Source of the DNA: BOG-234 sp964636715
GTDB taxonomy: Bacteria > Acidobacteriota > Terriglobia > Bryobacterales > Bryobacteraceae
Assembly (NCBI GenBank): GCA_964636715.1
Contig: CAZWTH010000231.1
Coordinates: 1-64,000 of the forward strand
Length of the DNA stretch: 64,000 bases
Direction: 5' to 3'
Below, one piece after another: positions 60,145 through 64,000 of the stretch (its first letter is position 1; each line of letters opens with the position of its first letter). A program made the translations under genes and the position numbers. A model generated the notes under the pieces. The model did not search any database. It was not told the origin of the DNA and saw only the letters and a list, made by a program, of their open reading frames with translations.

Positions 60145-62671
60145 CGTGCCCTCCCAACCGGTACCGCGGCCGTTCGATCGCGCGATAGCCGGCGGCGGAT
60201 TGCCGGACTTCGATCGCGCGGTTTTCAGGCACGGAATTGAACCGCTGCGGCTGCGCGCCTCCCGGCCACTGAATTTCCAAGCCTACGATTTTCGCCGATT
60301 TACCCAGCCCGATGTGCTGCTCCAGCGGCGAGGCTCCAAACGACCCTCCGCTTCCCACGGTCCGATAAACCGCTCGCGTCTGCGCGCCGTTTTTCACTGT
60401 CACTTTTATCCTGGCGCCGATGGCCGCGCGGTTTGCTTTGACTCCCACCAGCCGCACGCTGATCCAGTCATTGTCGTGGCCTGGATTTTCGAAAAGCCGG
60501 AACGCGTGGCTGTCGCCTGGAATGGCGCCGCCGACCACTTCCAGCAGATCTTCATCTCCATCATTGTCGATGTCCGCAAACGCCACGCCATGCCCTTTGT
60601 GCAACTCACCCGTGCCGGAGGAGGCGGTGATGTCCAGGAATTTCTTTCCGTCTTTGTTATGCAGCAGTACATTGGGGACCAGAGCCGTATAGGACGGTTC
60701 TCCGGTGCCGAAATAAATGTCGGGATATCCGTCGTTATCCACATCGCCGAAATTCGAACCCATCGGCATGAAAGCTTTGTTCAGACCCGTTTCTTCCGTG
60801 ACATCGCGAAAAGCGCCATTGCCCAGATTGCGATAGAGCTTCATGGTGGGGCCGTTATGGGGCAGGTCCAGGTATGTGCGCGCGGTCTCGTCCACGGACA
60901 TCGAGTAGCCGGTCGCCAGAAGATCCGGCCAGCCGTCGTTGTCGTAATCGAAAAACCAGGCGGCGAATCCATGGCCTGGGCCCTGCACGCCGGCCTGCGG
61001 AGCTACGTCCGTGAAAGTCCCGTTGTGGTTGTTATGAAACAGCGCGTTATCGCCGCGGTAGTTGGAGACGTAGAGGTCGGCATAGCCGTCATTGTCATAG
61101 TCGGCCGCTACTACCGCCTTGGCAAATACGGAGAGGTCAGTTCCCGACGAATGCGAAATGTCCTTAAATGTGCCGTCGCCGTTGTTCAGGAAAAGCTGAT
61201 TCGGCTCGTTTTCGTTGCCGACGTAGAGATCGAGGAAACCGTCGTTATTGATATCCGCCCACACGGCGGTCTGCGTCGTGGTGGGCTCGGCCAGGCCGGC
61301 TTCCACCGTGACATCGGTGAAAACGCCCTTGCAGTTATTGCGCAAGAGCGATTTCCGCTGGGGCGTTTCCCAGCCGCCGCGCAGGACCAGGATATCGAGG
61401 CAACCATCATTGTTGTAATCGGCCTGGATGAGGTTGAGTCCACCCACCTGGGACGCCAGCCCTGATTGCGCGGTGCGGTCCGTAAACGTGCCATCCCCGT
61501 TGTTGTGGAAGAAATGCATGGGCGCGCAGAAGTCCCAGTCGGAGGTGACGATATCGAACAGACCGTCGTTATCGAAATCGTCGACGATCAGGCCTCCCGC
61601 TTCCGAGAAAATTTTATCGAGTCCCGCGAGCGGCGCCGTATCGGTAAAGCGGCCAATGTCTTCTGCGGATGCAAATCGCGAAGGCTCCAGCAGTTGCTCT
61701 TTAGGTACGCCGTCCGGATATTGGCCCAGCGTCATATAGGCAACGTTCAATAGCCACCTGGTCTCGAGGTCGCCCGGTCGTAGCTGGAGCGACGCGAGGA
61801 AGTGCTGGATGGCTTTTTGCGAATCGTCGCCTTTGGCGTATTTGAATTCGGGACGAATCGGAAAGAGGCAACGCTCCGCGGGATGACGGTATACGTCATT
61901 GACCATCTCCGACCGGTGAAGATATGACACGCCCAGCATCTCTTCCACCTCCGGCAGCATTTGCGGCGCCGCCGCCGAAGCCATGCGGAGGGCCGCCTCA
62001 AACTGGGCGATGGCCGGATCCATTTCTCCCCGATAGGCGTATACCTGCGCCACTCCGAGGTGCAGCGACACCGCATCGGAAGGCGAGTGATCGGCTTCAT
62101 CCGCAGCCGCGGCCAGTTCGTCTGCCCGAGTTCTCAGATCGGTCAATGACTGCTGGCGCATGGCGCACGACATGGCCGGATCGGCATTCCAGTGGTCAGG
62201 CTTGACATAATCCGCCAGCGCCGACCCCGCTTCAATAAACCCGGCGACGTTCGCGTCAAACCGGATGCTGCCTTCGGCGCGAACGGCGGCCTGACGGGCT
62301 CGCTGGAACTCTTCGATTCCGGCGAATTCGTCCGCGGTCAGCACTTTGAGGATTGCGAAGCCGGAAGGAATCCGGAACACGGGCGAAAGCTGACCGGGAG
62401 CGAGTCCGGCGAGGGCGGTTCGGATCTCAGCGCGAAGGCTGGAGGGATCGACTTTGCCCAGCAGGCCGCCATCGAGCGATGTCGCATCCACGGATTTCTC
62501 GCGGGCGAGCACGGCGAAATCAGCGCCTTTCTCGATCTCCGCGCGGATTCGAGCCGCTTCTTCCGCTGAATTGAGAACCAGGAGCCGCAACGGGACAGCG
62601 CTGGAAGTTTGCTCCTGGCCGGGGGCGAAGAGGACAAAGGCCAGCAGCAGACAGACAAGCGCGCGCGGCAT
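60125..62671 (-). CDS. PpiC-type peptidyl-prolyl isomerase + TPR-like + CRTAC1 fusion
   Basis: Large exported protein of 848 residues. Signal peptide (PRALVCLLLAFVLFAPGQ), then a parvulin-type rotamase-like domain (~30-110: EIEKGADFAVLAREKSVD, DGGLLGKVDPSSL, LAPGQLSPVFRIPSGFAILK), a helical TPR-like stretch (~150-330), FG-GAP repeats (~360-700: LIVDDFDNDGLFDIVTSDW, LIQADYNNDGCLDILVLRG, VVAADYDNDGYADLYVSNY) and a C-terminal ASPIC/UnbV domain (WISVRLVGVKANRAAIGA). The combination may fold or present secreted beta-propellers. ATG 62671 is preferred to TTG 62683. It is followed by the CusF-SCO gene. Confidence 0.83.
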   Translation of the reverse strand: MPRALVCLLLAFVLFAPGQEQTSSAVPLRLLVLNSAEEAARIRAEIEKGADFAVLAREKSVDATSLDGGLLGKVDPSSLRAEIRTALAGLAPGQLSPVFRIPSGFAILKVLTADEFAGIEEFQRARQAAVRAEGSIRFDANVAGFIEAGSALADYVKPDHWNADPAMSCAMRQQSLTDLRTRADELAAAADEADHSPSDAVSLHLGVAQVYAYRGEMDPAIAQFEAALRMASAAAPQMLPEVEEMLGVSYLHRSEMVNDVYRHPAERCLFPIRPEFKYAKGDDSQKAIQHFLASLQLRPGDLETRWLLNVAYMTLGQYPDGVPKEQLLEPSRFASAEDIGRFTDTAPLAGLDKIFSEAGGLIVDDFDNDGLFDIVTSDWDFCAPMHFFHNNGDGTFTDRTAQSGLASQVGGLNLIQADYNNDGCLDILVLRGGWETPQRKSLLRNNCKGVFTDVTVEAGLAEPTTTQTAVWADINNDGFLDLYVGNENEPNQLFLNNGDGTFKDISHSSGTDLSVFAKAVVAADYDNDGYADLYVSNYRGDNALFHNNHNGTFTDVAPQAGVQGPGHGFAAWFFDYDNDGWPDLLATGYSMSVDETARTYLDLPHNGPTMKLYRNLGNGAFRDVTEETGLNKAFMPMGSNFGDVDNDGYPDIYFGTGEPSYTALVPNVLLHNKDGKKFLDITASSGTGELHKGHGVAFADIDNDGDEDLLEVVGGAIPGDSHAFRLFENPGHDNDWISVRLVGVKANRAAIGARIKVTVKNGAQTRAVYRTVGSGGSFGASPLEQHIGLGKSAKIVGLEIQWPGGAQPQRFNSVPENRAIEVRQSAAGYRAIERPRYRLGGHDARPVN

Positions 62672-62778
62672 GGATACCCGCAAAGTTCTGCAATAATATC
62701 ACGGCTGGCGCCCGCATTTCTTTGACCCTATGGGCGTTGTCGCGCCGGCGCCCAGGGAATATCGGCTCAACCGGCGTT

Positions 62779-63714
62779 CTAAGGGTAAGGGTTGGCGACG
62801 GGGTGGGTCTCGATCCACACCTGTTCGCGGGAAGCGTCATCCGTCTTGCCCAGGGCCGTCAATGAGCGCGCAAGAATCCCGTGAGCAGTTCGCTCAAAAT
62901 TCAAATCGTTTCCCGAATTTTGCAAGGCGAGCCGCGCCGCTTCAGCCGCCTTATCCGGCTGACCCTGCCGGTCGAAAAATTTAGCGCGTTCGAGGAGCGC
63001 CGGTCCATACCCGGGAACGCGCTCGAGAATCTCGCCGGCAATCGACTGCACCTCGGCCTCCTCGCCGTAGCGTTGCAGGAATGCCGCGTATTGCCATGCC
63101 GCATCCGGATCGTAGGTCTTCCGGCGTAGATTGACTGCGTTCGCCCTTCGAAAAGCGGCCCGCGCTCCCGTTGCATCCTCGACCCCGCTGGAACAGGCGC
63201 CCAACAGCGTATTGATCGGCACGAGCGCATCGTCGCTGAGACCGGGCAGGAGCAGAGCGGCTTTTTCCTGCTCCACGCAGGCGCGGTCGCGCCAATTCAT
63301 ATGGGCCCACTGCGCGTAGGAATTCCTTGCTTCCGGATCGCGCGGCGTCAGGCGAACCACATGCTCGAGTAGTTGGCCCGCCTCCACGCTGTTGGACTGC
63401 AAGTCCATCAGCAACTCGCCCAGGGCCAGCTCCAGACCAGGATGGGCGGGATGGGCCGAAAGTCCCTTGCGAAGAATCTGTTCGGCGTCCGCCGGTTGTT
63501 TCATCTGCGCATAGCAATCGAAGAGCGACAAGTAGGGCGCGGCGGTTGGCGCGGGGGAGGATGCCAAAGCCGAAGTCAGAGTCTGCACGGCGGCGGCGCA
63601 ATTCCCTTCTTTCGCCTGCCGCGCGCCGAGATCCCAGGGGGATGGCGCCGGAGCGAAAGCCTGCAAACCCGGCAGACTGGCAACGATCGCCAATGTCAGA
63701 CGAGCCAGACGCAT
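62779..63714 (-). CDS. TPR-repeat exported protein
   Basis: Exported tetratricopeptide protein of 311 residues: a signal peptide (RLARLTLAIVASLPGLQAF) and about seven TPR-like helix pairs (GARQAKEGNCAAAVQTL, LRKGLSAHPAHPGLELALGE, RAKFFDRQGQPDKAAEAARL). Two Cys residues in VPINTLLGACSS and NWRDRACVEQ could be redox-active. The start at 63714 overlaps the stop of the upstream CRTAC1 gene by one base (TAATG), so the two are co-translated. A 107-bp gap separates it from the PpiC-CRTAC1 gene; no terminator was seen there. Confidence 0.82.
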   Translation of the reverse strand: MRLARLTLAIVASLPGLQAFAPAPSPWDLGARQAKEGNCAAAVQTLTSALASSPAPTAAPYLSLFDCYAQMKQPADAEQILRKGLSAHPAHPGLELALGELLMDLQSNSVEAGQLLEHVVRLTPRDPEARNSYAQWAHMNWRDRACVEQEKAALLLPGLSDDALVPINTLLGACSSGVEDATGARAAFRRANAVNLRRKTYDPDAAWQYAAFLQRYGEEAEVQSIAGEILERVPGYGPALLERAKFFDRQGQPDKAAEAARLALQNSGNDLNFERTAHGILARSLTALGKTDDASREQVWIETHPVANPYP

Positions 63715-64000
63715 TATTTTGGCTCCGTCACGCGCAGGATCTCGTTCGCGCGCAGATTTTGTGTAACCACCTGGTCGCGGCCGGAAGGCCAGTGAATCTC
63801 GACCCGCGAGATCGCGCTTTCGTCGCCAAGCCCGAAGTAGAGCGGCAGGGAACTCTGCGAAAGATATCCTGACTTGCCGTCGTTGTACTTGAAATACTTT
63901 GCGCCACCCGCGGTAGTCACGCGTACCGCGGCGCCCAGGCCATCGCGGTTCGACGCCGTCCCGGTCAGCAGCACTTTGAGCCAATGGATCTGTTTGCGCG
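63714..64000 (-). CDS. CRTAC1-family protein, C-terminal fragment
   Basis: Partial gene whose 5' end lies beyond the right edge; about 95 residues are visible. The sequence QIHWLKVLLTGTASNRDGLG followed by VRVTTAGGAKYFKYNDG and LYFGLGDESAISRVEIHWPS is the ASPIC/UnbV domain that ends CRTAC1 proteins. The first residues precede the visible ATG in frame, so the true start is outside. It heads the minus-strand cluster seen here and is co-translated with the TPR gene. Confidence 0.85.
   Translation of the reverse strand, partial: RKQIHWLKVLLTGTASNRDGLGAAVRVTTAGGAKYFKYNDGKSGYLSQSSLPLYFGLGDESAISRVEIHWPSGRDQVVTQNLRANEILRVTEPK

Noticed and set aside
57551..62671. Repeated GAYTTCGAYAAYGAYGG-like strings considered as DNA repeats
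   Set aside because: They encode the D-x-D-x-D-G calcium loops of FG-GAP repeats and vary at synonymous sites.

Overview
The window looks like a chromosomal segment of a soil or plant-litter Acidobacteriota, most like the Solibacter/Bryobacter group. This rests on GC-rich sequence, Oar-like TonB receptors with a carboxypeptidase-regulatory N-domain, two DUF1592/DUF1552 pairs, CRTAC1 (FG-GAP plus ASPIC/UnbV) proteins, a PEP-CTERM protein and many Tat-exported oxidoreductases. The assignment is inferred from gene content; no rRNA is present. Genes are dense, often joined by ATGA or GTGA overlaps, and GTG/TTG starts are common.

Layout. 1-11,527: a plant cell-wall (mainly pectin) locus with a TonB receptor end, PL10 pectate lyase, GH28 polygalacturonase, CE15 glucuronoyl esterase, a three-domain FGE-like/BNR/MORN-like secreted protein, a GH140-type apiosidase and an MGH1-like glycosidase, then a lytic transglycosylase. 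11,572-19,501: two PepSY membrane proteins, an APH-like kinase, a TetR/SnoaL pair with a candidate operator, a type-B carboxylesterase, a PEP-mutase-like protein, a YkgJ cysteine-cluster protein and a dihaem cytochrome c. 19,612-23,093: a four-gene alkylation/oxidation DNA-repair operon (Ada-AlkA fusion, Ogt, Tag, Fpg). 23,105-27,025: a DUF1592/DUF1552 pair. 27,070-37,596: a SWIM-SNF2 helicase, then two complex histidine kinases packed behind a TonB receptor. 37,774-42,167: an M3 peptidase and a small AAA ATPase whose 3' end is exactly duplicated around a two-gene insert. 42,222-48,427: a second DUF1592/DUF1552 pair in one overlapping operon with two leucine-rich-repeat proteins. 48,469-54,037: two Gfo/Idh/MocA oxidoreductases, a PEP-CTERM lectin, a CE15-like esterase and a ThuA protein. 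54,384-56,439: tRNA-Ser, tRNA-Arg, metF, secG and tRNA-Leu. 56,491-64,000: a minus-strand cluster of TPR, CRTAC1, PpiC-CRTAC1 and CusF-SCO proteins running off the window.

The most interesting region is 40,340-42,167. An 82-bp direct repeat (81/82 identical) brackets a 1,664-bp insert holding only two translationally coupled genes, a DEDDh 3'-5' exonuclease and a nucleotidyltransferase. One repeat is the 3' end of a resident ATPase gene, so the insertion left that gene intact. Lower GC, compactness and position at a gene end suggest a recently acquired module, possibly for phage defence or nucleic-acid stress; that function is inferred. Secondary points are a hairpin over the ribosome binding site of the CE15 gene, TGTCTC half-sites at the TetR locus, Gly/Arg-rich inserts in unrelated secreted enzymes, and unusual domain fusions (FGE-BNR-MORN, PpiC-CRTAC1, CusF-SCO).
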